From contig JADGDG010000005.1 of the NCBI GenBank assembly GCA_016744995.1, positions 186,001 through 250,000 of the forward strand: a stretch of DNA of 64,000 nucleotides, read 5' to 3'. Each line of letters starts with the position of its first letter. Positions within the stretch are counted from its first letter, which is position 1. The translations under genes and the position numbers were made by a program. The notes below the pieces were generated by a model. The model made no database searches. It saw nothing but the letters and a program-made list of their open reading frames with translations, and was not told the DNA's origin. The DNA comes from Gammaproteobacteria bacterium. GTDB taxonomy: Bacteria; Pseudomonadota; Gammaproteobacteria; GRL18. Shown here in pieces: positions 1-8,395 of the stretch.

Positions 1-1026
1 CAAGGGATAACCGGTATTGTTGCTAATGAAAAAATACTCCCAAAATTTTTGTATTATGAGCTTTTGTTTAAAAAGCCAAATGTAATTGCATGGGCACAAG
101 GTAGTACTTTTGCTGAAATCCGAGTGCCTATTCTTGAAAAAATACCATTAAAAGTTCCTAAGAGCATTCGCCTTCAAGAAAAAATTTATAAGATTCTAGA
201 AAAAATTGACCAAACAATCGAAAAAACAGAAGCACTGATTGAGAAATATCAGCAAATAAAAACAGGCTTAATGCATGACTTGTTTACTCGTGGTATCACA
301 GCTGATGGCAAACTCCGTCCACCCAAAGAACAAGCTCCAGAATTATATAAAGAAACTCCTATTGGCTGGATTCCTAAAGAATGGGATTTTGATTTATTGG
401 ATGCTGTTAAAGATTCTATTGTTGATGGGCCATTCGGCTCAAATCTTAAAACAGAACACTATGTGATTGATGCAGGTGTAAGAGTAGTACGCCTTCAAAA
501 TATTCAATCAACTATGTACAACGATACAGATAGAGCCTATGTTTCACATGACCATGCTAATTTTCTTATCAGGAATAAAGTTATTCCTTCAGACATTCTC
601 ATTGCAGGACTAGGAGATGATAAATATCCAGTAGGAAGATCCTGTCAATATCCTCTTGATTTACCAGCCGCCATAAATAAAGCAGATTGTTTTCGTCTTA
701 GATGTAAATTAGAAAAATGGAGTAATGAATTTATCATGTATTATATGAACACTTCAGGAGCTAGACATCAAATTCGTAAATATGAGCAGGGAGTTACCAG
801 ACCAAGAATTAATCTTAGTAATATAAAAAGGGTTCTACTTCCCACCCCAGGAATAAAAGAGCAAGAGGCTATTTCATTGCAACTTAAAACCATTGAAATG
901 AAAATCAATAATGAAGAAAGAACTAAGACTAAACTTTTACAACAAAAGTCAGGCCTAATGCATGACCTCCTAACTGGCAAAGTTCAGGTCAAAGTTGATG
1001 AAAATGAGGCCATCAATGCCAACTAA
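1..1026 (+). CDS. hsdS: Type I restriction-modification specificity subunit HsdS (5' end outside window)
   Basis: The reading frame is open from base 1 (frame 1) and ends at TAA 1024-1026, so this is the 3' part of a gene starting upstream; the TTG at 49 is not a credible start. HsdS sets the DNA target of the HsdM2S methylase and of the full restriction complex. The visible part has the end of the first target-recognition domain, the central conserved coiled segment (repeated Lys/Glu helix ending in KTGLMHDLFTRG), a second recognition domain starting near GWIPKEW, and the distal conserved helix ending KSGLMHDLLTGKV. The two LMHDL segments are the internal repeat typical of HsdS. hsdM is not in the window and is expected upstream. 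The family call is secure; the target sequence cannot be predicted. Confidence 0.93.
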   Translation, partial: QGITGIVANEKILPKFLYYELLFKKPNVIAWAQGSTFAEIRVPILEKIPLKVPKSIRLQEKIYKILEKIDQTIEKTEALIEKYQQIKTGLMHDLFTRGITADGKLRPPKEQAPELYKETPIGWIPKEWDFDLLDAVKDSIVDGPFGSNLKTEHYVIDAGVRVVRLQNIQSTMYNDTDRAYVSHDHANFLIRNKVIPSDILIAGLGDDKYPVGRSCQYPLDLPAAINKADCFRLRCKLEKWSNEFIMYYMNTSGARHQIRKYEQGVTRPRINLSNIKRVLLPTPGIKEQEAISLQLKTIEMKINNEERTKTKLLQQKSGLMHDLLTGKVQVKVDENEAINAN

Positions 1027-2029
1027 TATTCCACCAGAAAATCAGGGCGAATTCCTGCTCTACCGCTCAGAAACAGGCAATATCAAAGTCGATGTTTACT
1101 TCCAGAATGAAACTGTCTGGCTCACTCAAAAAGCACTTGCTGAATTATTTGGTGTCCAGCGACCTGCAATTAGCAAACATTTAAAAAATATCTTTGATAG
1201 CAAAGAGTTAGTGGCTGATTCAGTATGTTCCATTTTGGAACATACTGCCGATGATGGTAAAAACTACCGCACTCAATATTATAATCTTGATGCCATTATT
1301 GCTGTTGGCTATCGGGTCAATAGTTATCAGGCCACACAGTTCCGCATCTGGGCAACTCAACATCTTAAAGAGTTTATCATTAAGGGCTTTATATTAGATG
1401 ATGAGCGTCTTAAACAGGGAAATCAGGTCTTTGGTCAGGATTATTTTGATGAATTGCTGGAACGGATCCGTGAAATTCGTGCCAGTGAACGACGATTTTA
1501 TCAAAAAATCACCGATCTGTATGTGTTAGCCGCTGATTATGACCAACAGGCTCCTACGACTAAAAATTTCTTTGCCAGTGTGCAGAATAAACTGCACTGG
1601 GCGATTAGTGGTAAAACCGCAGCAGAAATTATCTATTCAAATGTGGATGCCAATACCATTAATCTGGGGCTGACGACATGGCAGCATGCCCCTGAGGGAA
1701 AAATTTTAAAATCTGATACCACGGTGGCGAAAAACTACCTGAGTGAAGCCCATATTAAAGAGCTGAATCGTATTGTTTCTGCTTATCTGGACTTGGCTGA
1801 AAACCGAGCTGAACGTGGGATTGTGATGAAAATGACGGATTGGGTAAAATTTCTGGATGGTTTTCTGGAGCTGTCCAATTATCCAATCCTACAGGATAAA
1901 GGCAAAGTCAGTGCTCATCAGGCTAAGTTAAAAGCGGCACAGGAATATGAAGTCTATCGAAAACAGCAGGATGTTGAATATATTTCAGACTTTGACAGGG
2001 AAGTGAAGCGGCTAAAGGGGAAAGAATGA
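1016..2029 (+). CDS. rhuM: RhuM-family protein within the type I R-M operon
   Basis: About 337 residues matching the RhuM family (COG3943), named after a Salmonella pathogenicity-island gene and often found between hsdS and hsdR. The N-terminal part (VWLTQKALAELFGVQRPAISKHLKNIF) reads as a helix-turn-helix-like domain, followed by the family signature around YYNLDAIIAVGYRVNS and a charged C-terminal half. Its biochemical role is not established; a modulatory role in the R-M system or a toxin-like role is only inference from context. I chose ATG 1016 because TGAGG lies six bases upstream; in-frame ATGs at 998 and 1004 are alternatives. It overlaps the end of hsdS and its TGA overlaps the hsdR ATG, so the three genes are translationally coupled. 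Confidence 0.88.
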   Translation: MPTNIPPENQGEFLLYRSETGNIKVDVYFQNETVWLTQKALAELFGVQRPAISKHLKNIFDSKELVADSVCSILEHTADDGKNYRTQYYNLDAIIAVGYRVNSYQATQFRIWATQHLKEFIIKGFILDDERLKQGNQVFGQDYFDELLERIREIRASERRFYQKITDLYVLAADYDQQAPTTKNFFASVQNKLHWAISGKTAAEIIYSNVDANTINLGLTTWQHAPEGKILKSDTTVAKNYLSEAHIKELNRIVSAYLDLAENRAERGIVMKMTDWVKFLDGFLELSNYPILQDKGKVSAHQAKLKAAQEYEVYRKQQDVEYISDFDREVKRLKGKE

Positions 2030-5000
2030 GCGAATATACTGAAGTTGAGCAGCCATTTTTAGCCCAGTTGAGTGATCTGAACTGGAATAGTATTGATCAG
2101 GGTTCAGATATTCCTCAGGATCCGCAGAAAAGCTTGCGACAGAATTTTCGTCAATGGCTATTACCGGATGTTTTTTTTAAAGCAGTCTCTGCAATTAATA
2201 CCACGGTATCAGGTGAAGAGTGGCTGACAAAAAAACAGCTTCAGGATTTATATGATCAGATCTTACGTCAGCCTAACCGTACTTTATTAGAAGCAAATGA
2301 AGCCATCCAAAAACTATTGTTTAAGGCTCAGGTTGATGTCAATGAAGTAACAGGTGAACAAGATCCTGTAGTGAAGTTAATTGATTTTGCTAATCCAGAC
2401 AAGAATCAGTTTCATGCCATTAATCAGTTTCGTATTGATACCCCAGGCTGTGTGAAGCAATTTATCATTCCAGATCTTGTGTTGTTTGTAAATGGTATTC
2501 CCCTTGCTGTGGTGGAATGTAAAAAAGGTGGCCCTAATTGTGCCAATCCTATGCCTGAAGCATTTGAGCAATTACAACGTTATATGAATCAGCGCAAGTC
2601 AACCCGGCAGCAAGGTTTGAAAGAGGGTGAGCCTCGCTTATTTCATACGGCGATGATATTGATCCGTACCTGTGGACTGGAAGCTGATTTTGGCACCATT
2701 ACCTCAGAGCTGGAACATTTTTTCCCATGGAAAACTCAGTGGCCTGATAAGGATGCCCCGGCAGAGGGGATGAATCAGCAACAGCAATTAATCAATGGCA
2801 TGCTCAATAAAGATAATCTACTTAGTATTCTGCGTACTTCAACGGTGTTTATGGATACTGATGGTGGCCCTCAAATTAAAGTCGTGTGCCGTTATCAGCA
2901 ATTTCGAGCTGCCAATAAAATCGTCGAGAGATTACGCAATGGTCAAACAGTTGCTGAAAAAAGTGGGGTAGTTTGGCATACACAAGGATCTGGTAAAAGT
3001 TTAACCATGGTTTTTGTTGCTCGGATGCTTCGAGCAACACCTGATTTAAGTGATTATAAAATTCTCTTGATTAATGATCGTGTTGATTTGGAAGATCAGC
3101 TGACAACAACAGCGACTTTAATTGGTGGGCGTGTTAATACCATTGATAGTACCTATTCATTACGTGAAGATCTCTCAACGGATAGTTCAGATATTAATAT
3201 GGTGATGGTGCATAAATTTCAGATACGTGAGGAAAGCTTGCCACTGAAAGTAGCTGAAGCCTTAGGTACTTATCAGGCTATGCCTGCGAGTAAAACCTTT
3301 GGTGTGGTCAATGCTTCATCCCGGATTGTTCTTATGATCGATGAAGCTCATCGTACTCAGGGATCTGATCTGGGAGATAATATTTTTGAAGCTTTTCCTA
3401 ATGCAGCCCGGATTGCTTTTACGGGTACACCGCTGATCACTGATCGTCATGGGGAAAAGAAAACTTATAAGCGCTTTGGGGAGTATATTGATACCTATCG
3501 TTTGATGGATGCTGTGAATGATGGGGCTACACTGCAAATTCTTTATGAAGGCCGAACTGCTGATTCTGCTTTAAATGATAAATTTGGCTTTGAAACAGAA
3601 TTTGAAAATTTATTTAAAGATCTCAGTGAAGAAGAATTGCTGGCAATTAAAAAGAAATACGGTGCTACTGGAGATATCTTAGAAGCTGAGCAACGGATCA
3701 ATGCCATTGCCAAAGATATTGTTAATCACTACCTTGAGCATATTTTTCCTAATGGATTTAAAGCTCAGGTGGTCTGTCATTCAAAAATAGCTGCCATACG
3801 CTATCAAACTGCAATAAATGATGCATTGCAGGAACGCATAGCACACCTTAAGTCTGAGTCTCCAGCGAATAATGAGCTGATTAAAAAAATTGCTTTCTTA
3901 AAAGCAGCTGTTGTGATTTCTGGTGATGGAACAAATGAAGCTGCCTATATCACTGAAGCTCGTAAACAGGCTAAAGCCTGGAATGCGGTTGATAATTTTT
4001 GTCGTCCTTTTAATATGGAGGATCCAGATAAAGTTTATACTGGTATCGCATTTTTAATTGTGTGTGACATGCTTCTGACAGGATTTGATGCACCTATTGA
4101 ACAAGTAATGTATATCGATAAAAAAATCCGGGAACATACTCTGCTGCAGGCGATTGCCCGAACTAATCGTATTAAGCAAGGTAAGAAGCGCGGTTATATT
4201 GTGGATTATATCGGTTTAACCGAAAATTTGACTGATGCTTTATCGCTTTACTCTGCAGCTGATGAACAACAAGAATTGACTCAGGGATTGAAAAGCATTA
4301 CTTCTGAAATGCCTGTATTGGAAGAACGCTACCAGCGCTTATTGCAATTATTTTCTGATAATCAAATAGCACAACTTGAAGAGTTTGTTCAGGCTAAGTT
4401 AGTCAATGTTGAAGCAGATGCAGCAGTGGTTCACAACGCTGTCAATCTGCTTAAAGATGAAAAAATAAGAGCAGATTTTGATGTTTATTTGAAAAAATTC
4501 CTGATGAGTATGGATATTGTTCTGCCTCATCAGGCAGCTCATCCTTATCGAGTGCCTGCAAAGCGTTTTGGTTATATTTTAAGAGTGACAAAAGAGCGTT
4601 TCAAAGATACGAGTCTCAGTCTGGGTGATGCGGGTCAAAAGGTTAAAGATTTAATTAATGAACATTTAATCAGTCTGGGTATTAATCCTCAGGTTCCGCC
4701 TGTTGAGCTGTTAGCGGAAGATTTTATTGAAAACCTGAATAAACACTCTGATGGTAATGCTGAAGCGAAGGCGAGTGAAATGGAACATGCCATCCGTAAA
4801 CATTGCACCGTTCATCATGATGAAGATCCTGCTTTTTATAAAAGCTTATCTGAGAAAGTTGAAAATCTTATAGACCAGCATCAGGATCAATGGGAAAAAC
4901 TGGCAGAAGAGCTTGAAAAACTGCGAACAGAAGCCGTTCATGGTCGTAAGACAGGTGAAGAGGGTATGAGTAAAGAAGCCACAACCTTCTATGAGCATAT

Positions 5001-5277
5001 TGCTAACGAGGCCTTTGAAAACGGTGAAGTACCCACTGAGGCTAAAGCTAAAATAAAAGTATTAATGGAGGCCATTGTTGATACCCTGCAAGACAGTATT
5101 GGCAGTATTGATTTTTGGAATAATGCCGATAAACAAAAGAAAATCCGCAGCGATATAAAAACAGCTTTAACTTTAACTGGCATCAAGGAAATTAAACAAA
5201 ACCGTGAACGTGTTGCTGTAGAGATTATGAAACTGGCCAAAAACAGACATAATGAACTGATAAGAGGTAATGGCTAA
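2026..5277 (+). CDS. hsdR: Type I restriction enzyme endonuclease/translocase subunit HsdR
   Basis: 1083 residues, normal HsdR length. HsdR translocates DNA with ATP and cuts it when the HsdMS complex meets an unmethylated site. The N-terminal nuclease has the PD...ECK arrangement (IIPDLVLFVNG then VVECKKGG, about residues 148-168). The SF2 motor follows: Walker A HTQGSGKS (about 316-323), DEAH box (MIDEAHRTQ, about 437), motif III FTGTP, and the late helicase motif around LLQAIARTNR. The C-terminal helical region would bind HsdM. Frame and motifs are intact, so the enzyme is probably active if hsdM is present upstream. ATG 2026 overlaps the rhuM stop as ATGA and has a purine-rich ribosome binding site (GGGGAAAG). 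Confidence 0.97.
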   Translation: MSEYTEVEQPFLAQLSDLNWNSIDQGSDIPQDPQKSLRQNFRQWLLPDVFFKAVSAINTTVSGEEWLTKKQLQDLYDQILRQPNRTLLEANEAIQKLLFKAQVDVNEVTGEQDPVVKLIDFANPDKNQFHAINQFRIDTPGCVKQFIIPDLVLFVNGIPLAVVECKKGGPNCANPMPEAFEQLQRYMNQRKSTRQQGLKEGEPRLFHTAMILIRTCGLEADFGTITSELEHFFPWKTQWPDKDAPAEGMNQQQQLINGMLNKDNLLSILRTSTVFMDTDGGPQIKVVCRYQQFRAANKIVERLRNGQTVAEKSGVVWHTQGSGKSLTMVFVARMLRATPDLSDYKILLINDRVDLEDQLTTTATLIGGRVNTIDSTYSLREDLSTDSSDINMVMVHKFQIREESLPLKVAEALGTYQAMPASKTFGVVNASSRIVLMIDEAHRTQGSDLGDNIFEAFPNAARIAFTGTPLITDRHGEKKTYKRFGEYIDTYRLMDAVNDGATLQILYEGRTADSALNDKFGFETEFENLFKDLSEEELLAIKKKYGATGDILEAEQRINAIAKDIVNHYLEHIFPNGFKAQVVCHSKIAAIRYQTAINDALQERIAHLKSESPANNELIKKIAFLKAAVVISGDGTNEAAYITEARKQAKAWNAVDNFCRPFNMEDPDKVYTGIAFLIVCDMLLTGFDAPIEQVMYIDKKIREHTLLQAIARTNRIKQGKKRGYIVDYIGLTENLTDALSLYSAADEQQELTQGLKSITSEMPVLEERYQRLLQLFSDNQIAQLEEFVQAKLVNVEADAAVVHNAVNLLKDEKIRADFDVYLKKFLMSMDIVLPHQAAHPYRVPAKRFGYILRVTKERFKDTSLSLGDAGQKVKDLINEHLISLGINPQVPPVELLAEDFIENLNKHSDGNAEAKASEMEHAIRKHCTVHHDEDPAFYKSLSEKVENLIDQHQDQWEKLAEELEKLRTEAVHGRKTGEEGMSKEATTFYEHIANEAFENGEVPTEAKAKIKVLMEAIVDTLQDSIGSIDFWNNADKQKKIRSDIKTALTLTGIKEIKQNRERVAVEIMKLAKNRHNELIRGNG

Positions 5278-5984
5278 TGAATGCCCGACGTATTCGAGAT
5301 ATTGATTATCAGCTTCTACCCGGTAGTGATCGTAAAACCACGGATATAATCATTGAGCGTAACGGCTCTGTGGTTGTGCGTCCACCAAGTGGTTATAGCC
5401 CTGAAAAGGTGGATGCAGTTGTTGAAAGTAAGCGTATGTGGATTTACAGAAATCTGGCAGAATGGCGTGATCTAAATGCAACGTCTGTTGTTCGTGAGTG
5501 GGTTAATGGCGAAACTTTTCTTTATCTTGGGCGTTCTTATCGTTTATCTTTAGTGACTGATCAGGCCGATGATTTAAAGTTAAAAAAAGGGCGATTTTGC
5601 TTAAACCGTCACTTAATTGATAAATATGGTGTGGATGTAGCCAGGCAAGTGTTTGAAGATTTTTATTCACAAAAAGGTTTTCAGCGAATAAAAAAACGTA
5701 TTGAATATTTTGCTCCAAAGGTTGGTGTAATATCCGATAATGTTGCTGTTAAGGAAATGGGGTTTCGTTGGGCCAGTTGTAGTAAAACGAATGCTTTATC
5801 CTTTCATTGGAAATGTATGATGGCACCACCGAGGATCATTGATTATGTTGTTGTCCATGAACTTTGCCATATGCATTTTCGAAATCACTCTGATGCTTAT
5901 TGGAATGAGGTAGATAAGGTTATGCCTGATTACCGAGAGCGCAAAGAGTGGCTTAAAACAAATGGAGCTGGATTAGTATTGTAA
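5277..5984 (+). CDS. YgjP/DUF45-family (SprT-like) zinc metallopeptidase
   Basis: 235 residues with the YgjP-family zinc site: HELCH at residues 194-198 and the downstream NHSDAYW element (H204), the usual HExxH plus NHxxxFW-type pattern. The central RWASCS segment is also characteristic. The family (PF01863) is cytosolic and often found beside type I R-M genes; its substrate there is unknown. The ATG shares its first base with the last base of the hsdR TAA (TAATG), a standard coupling arrangement that makes it part of the R-M operon. It could process HsdR or act in defence, but that is inference from position only. Confidence 0.9.
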   Translation: MNARRIRDIDYQLLPGSDRKTTDIIIERNGSVVVRPPSGYSPEKVDAVVESKRMWIYRNLAEWRDLNATSVVREWVNGETFLYLGRSYRLSLVTDQADDLKLKKGRFCLNRHLIDKYGVDVARQVFEDFYSQKGFQRIKKRIEYFAPKVGVISDNVAVKEMGFRWASCSKTNALSFHWKCMMAPPRIIDYVVVHELCHMHFRNHSDAYWNEVDKVMPDYRERKEWLKTNGAGLVL

Positions 5985-6361
5985 ATTTAATAATCCTATT
6001 TCCCTACAACTTACCCAACCTTTGTTCCCCATTTCTATTTGTCATTAGTGGATATTATGCGTATTGACATCTATGAGTTCTTTAACCTCCGGGGAGCAGC
6101 AACTTATAATAACTAACCCACACATTCACACAAAAAATTTTATAATCCATTAAAAGTTAAAGCGAAAAATAATCCTTGAGGTGATTTTTTTAAATTTAAA
6201 TTGGGAAATGGCTAACCTGGATTAGTCAAAATGATTAGAACCAGGTGAAAGGCTGCTAAATATTGTGATGACAAACCATAAACCGCTTGATATGAGGCTT
6301 GTCTGTGTTTATAATGTGCGCCACCAGAGAGGATATCTGATCCCAGATATTCTTCTATATT
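5985..6361. other. Intergenic stretch between the R-M operon and tRNA-Pro
   Basis: No credible coding frame is visible. The AT-rich sequence has no clear intrinsic terminator; the best candidate, a weak stem around 6170-6190 before a T run, is too poor to call. The region must contain the promoter of the downstream tRNA, but no well-spaced -35/-10 pair stands out. Confidence 0.4.
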
Positions 6362-6438
6362 CGGGGCATAGCGCAGCCTGGTAGCGCACCAGCATGGGGT
6401 GCTGGGGGTCGAAAGTTCGAATCTTTCTGTCCCGACCA
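6362..6438 (+). tRNA. tRNA-Pro (anticodon GGG)
   Basis: A 77-nt cloverleaf can be folded by hand. The acceptor stem CGGGGCA (6362-6368) pairs with TGTCCCG (6428-6434). The D arm contains AGCGCAGCCTGGTAGCGC. The anticodon stem CCAGC/GCTGG encloses the 7-base loop ATGGGGT, giving anticodon GGG. The T arm has GTTCGAATC. ACCA at 6435-6438 supplies the discriminator base and an encoded CCA end. It decodes CCC/CCU proline codons. No tRNA-adjacent integrase is visible, although the R-M operon on one side makes this a plausible past integration site. Confidence 0.96.
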
Positions 6439-6845
6439 ATTTAATCAAAGAGTTAAGCTAAATACCTTAACTTGTAAATTTTAATTAGTGGCCACAGGAT
6501 TAGTGGTGATTAAAATTTTTTATCTCTCTTTATTTACCTTAATAACTTTATTTCTAATTTCTATCATAGCCTGAATAAAGTCCATATCCAATTCTATAAT
6601 TACCAGCTATCCAGAAGCTGCTAATAATGAAGTTTTAGAGTATTCAAAAGTTATTTTATTCCGGCCTCAGGAATTTTATTTTTTAGCAATTATAATTCAG
6701 CTTCCTAGTCTTCTAAAATATACATCCCCTCACATATTTTTTAGCATTTTCAATGCTATCAAAAGCATAAAAACCACCGATTGAGTTATTAATAATTCCT
6801 AAAACTCATCCCTGTGAATAATTGTAAGAATTTTATAAACCATTA
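6439..6845. other. Non-coding AT-rich stretch after tRNA-Pro
   Basis: About 400 bases with no supported gene, no strong terminator and no repeat that I can see. It ends where the operator-like repeats upstream of the tautomerase gene begin. Confidence 0.4.
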
Positions 6846-6848
6846 AAA

Positions 6849-6910
6849 TAACGACCGTTACTATTGACAATATATTGATCGTTATGTAATTATAATATTG
6901 CGATCGTTAT
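6849..6910 (+). promoter_or_regulatory. Promoter region with three operator-like repeats upstream of the tautomerase gene
   Basis: Three copies of the word GATCGTTAT occur at 6853-6861 (GACCGTTAC), 6877-6885 and 6902-6910, spaced 24-25 bp. The first lies in a good palindrome, TAACGACCGTTA (6849-6860). TTGACA (6864-6869) and TATAAT (6891-6896) sit among the repeats but are 21 bp apart, longer than ideal, so the exact promoter is uncertain. Related words occur before the TusA-like gene (7562-7570) and before the TetR gene (9649-9657, 9702-9710), suggesting one regulon under the TetR protein at 9728. Confidence 0.55.
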
Positions 6911-6969
6911 TAAATGGTGGCCTCAATATGATGTGTTGAGTAATTTTTAACAAATAAAAGGGAAATATT

Positions 6970-7386
6970 ATGCCTCTTAGTCTATATCTCACTGAAGGTG
7001 TTATACCTTCAGGAACTGAAAAACATGCAGTTAAACAGATCACTGATGTATTTTTGAAATGGCACAATTTAACAGGTAACAAGGTAATGACGCCAAATGT
7101 GACATCAATGGTTCAGTTAATACCAAAGGGTTCGACATTTTCAGGCGGTGAAGATGTTTCTGGGGCGTGGATTGAATTTAAAACACCAGCATTTGCGTTT
7201 ATCGATCGTGAAGTACAAACAGGAATAGCCAGAGAAGCGACCGATATTATTTATAATTTATCAGAAGGGAAACAACCAAAAAAAAATATTTACTTTAATG
7301 TTGTTCATACCGTGGATGGCACATGGAATCTTGATGGAAAAGCAATGACTAATGAAGAACTTGGTACTGCAATTTCAAAAGGTTAA
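6970..7386 (+). CDS. Tautomerase-superfamily protein (Tautomerase_3-like)
   Basis: 138 residues beginning MPLSLYLTEG; removal of Met1 would expose Pro1, the catalytic base of the tautomerase (4-oxalocrotonate tautomerase/MIF) superfamily. Length and the ending MTNEELGTAISKG resemble the longer fungal/bacterial putative oxalocrotonate tautomerases rather than the 62-residue 4-OT. The substrate is unknown; small unsaturated oxo-acids or electrophiles are plausible given the neighbouring glyoxalase and aldo/keto reductase. It is a single-gene unit with a GGGAAA ribosome binding site, operator-like repeats upstream and a terminator downstream. Confidence 0.72.
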   Translation: MPLSLYLTEGVIPSGTEKHAVKQITDVFLKWHNLTGNKVMTPNVTSMVQLIPKGSTFSGGEDVSGAWIEFKTPAFAFIDREVQTGIAREATDIIYNLSEGKQPKKNIYFNVVHTVDGTWNLDGKAMTNEELGTAISKG

Positions 7387-7414
7387 AATTTTTTATTCTA
7401 AGTTCATAATTATG

Positions 7415-7444
7415 GGCATTTTTAACCAATAAAAATGCCTTTTT
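7415..7444 (+). terminator. Intrinsic terminator after the tautomerase gene
   Basis: A perfect 10-bp stem, GGCATTTTTA (7415-7424) with TAAAAATGCC (7430-7439) and a 5-nt loop, followed directly by TTTTT. It lies 28 bases after the tautomerase stop and isolates that gene from the TusA-like gene. Confidence 0.85.
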
Positions 7445-7561
7445 GAATACAGAACATTGCCAGAATGTGAGTAGGTTAATTCGTGATAGTTAAGGAATAT
7501 ACAAAATATGACTCATATTTCAATAATCATTAAAATTTTAATATGACAGATTATTGATAGT

Positions 7562-7570
7562 GATCGTTCT
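7562..7570 (+). promoter_or_regulatory. Operator-like word upstream of the TusA-family gene
   Basis: GATCGTTCT differs in one base from the GATCGTTAT repeats before the tautomerase gene and lies 67 bp before the TusA-family start. Alone it would mean little; it is recorded because the same word recurs before two neighbouring genes. Confidence 0.35.
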
Positions 7571-7636
7571 TTAATGTTTTGTTAAACGTATTTGATGTCA
7601 TAGTGTTTAATATTAGTAGAATAGGAGAATATATTT

Positions 7637-7867
7637 ATGACTATATTTAATAGTGAGTTAGATGCATCTGGTCTGAATTGTCCTTTGCCAATTCTCAGAG
7701 CAAAAAAATCACTTTTAGAACTTGAAAGTGGTGAAGTTTTACACATCATTTCAACCGATCCAGGATCAGTTAAAGATTTTGAATCATTTGTAAAGCAAAC
7801 AGGAAATGAATTGCTGGATAGTACAATTGAAGGCGGAAAATTTAATTTTTATATAAAAAAGAAGTGA
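7637..7867 (+). CDS. TusA-family sulfur carrier protein
   Basis: 76 residues with the TusA signature LNCPLPILRAKKSL. Cys15 in the CPxP motif is the residue that carries a persulfide in this family, and the length is standard. TusA-like proteins pass sulfane sulfur between rhodaneses and acceptors, in tRNA thiolation or, in sulfur oxidisers, towards the Dsr/Hdr oxidation machinery. The gene is not beside dsr, hdr or tRNA-thiolation genes here, so the branch is open. A GGAGA ribosome binding site precedes the ATG. The glyoxalase gene follows on the same strand 87 bp later and may be co-transcribed. Confidence 0.9.
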   Translation: MTIFNSELDASGLNCPLPILRAKKSLLELESGEVLHIISTDPGSVKDFESFVKQTGNELLDSTIEGGKFNFYIKKK

Positions 7868-7954
7868 CAATGGAAGCATGAAGTATCTTGATGCTTCATG
7901 CTATATAAATCACTATCCGTATAGCTTGTTTGATAGTCAAAATGTTGAAAGCCA

Positions 7955-8350
7955 ATGAAAATGAATAAATCAAAAATTCTGCATGCAATGATCCGTGTAA
8001 GTGATATGGAGCGTTCGATTAAGTTTTATGTTCACTTTTTGGGTATGAAAGTTTTAAGGAAACTTGATCAGCCTGAAGATGGATATTCACTTTGTTTTCT
8101 GGGATATAGTGAAGAATCTGAGTCATGTGCTCTGGAACTGACCTATAACTATGGTGTTTCTGAATATGCTATGGGCAATGCTTATGGTCATATTGCTATT
8201 AGTGTCAATAATTGCAGTGCAGCATGCAAAGAAATTAAAAATAAAGGTGGTGTGGTGGTTCTGGAACCATCTCCCCTTAAAGGCAGTAATGAAATAATTG
8301 CTTTTATTTCAGATCCAGATGGTTATCAGATTGAATTAATTCAAAGGTGA
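7955..8350 (+). CDS. gloA: Glyoxalase I (lactoylglutathione lyase)
   Basis: 131 residues, typical of bacterial GloA. It converts the glutathione hemithioacetal of methylglyoxal to S-lactoylglutathione in the cytoplasm. The four expected metal ligands are present: His10, Glu61, His79 and Glu127. The signature segments MIRVSDMERSIKFY, FLGMKVLR and the closing SDPDGYQIELIQR are intact. The lid segment is close to the short Ni-type bacterial enzymes. Context with a tautomerase, an aldo/keto reductase and a NemR-like TetR regulator suggests an aldehyde/electrophile stress group. Confidence 0.93.
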   Translation: MKMNKSKILHAMIRVSDMERSIKFYVHFLGMKVLRKLDQPEDGYSLCFLGYSEESESCALELTYNYGVSEYAMGNAYGHIAISVNNCSAACKEIKNKGGVVVLEPSPLKGSNEIIAFISDPDGYQIELIQR

Positions 8351-8395
8351 ATTAAAATGCTTTATTTATTATCTCTTTGAATATCAGAAATAACT

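Noticed and set aside
6212..6448. Minus-strand frame of 78 codons over the tRNA
   Set aside because: Its peptide is the familiar artefact produced by translating the complement of a tRNA gene; the tRNA-Pro cloverleaf explains the sequence.
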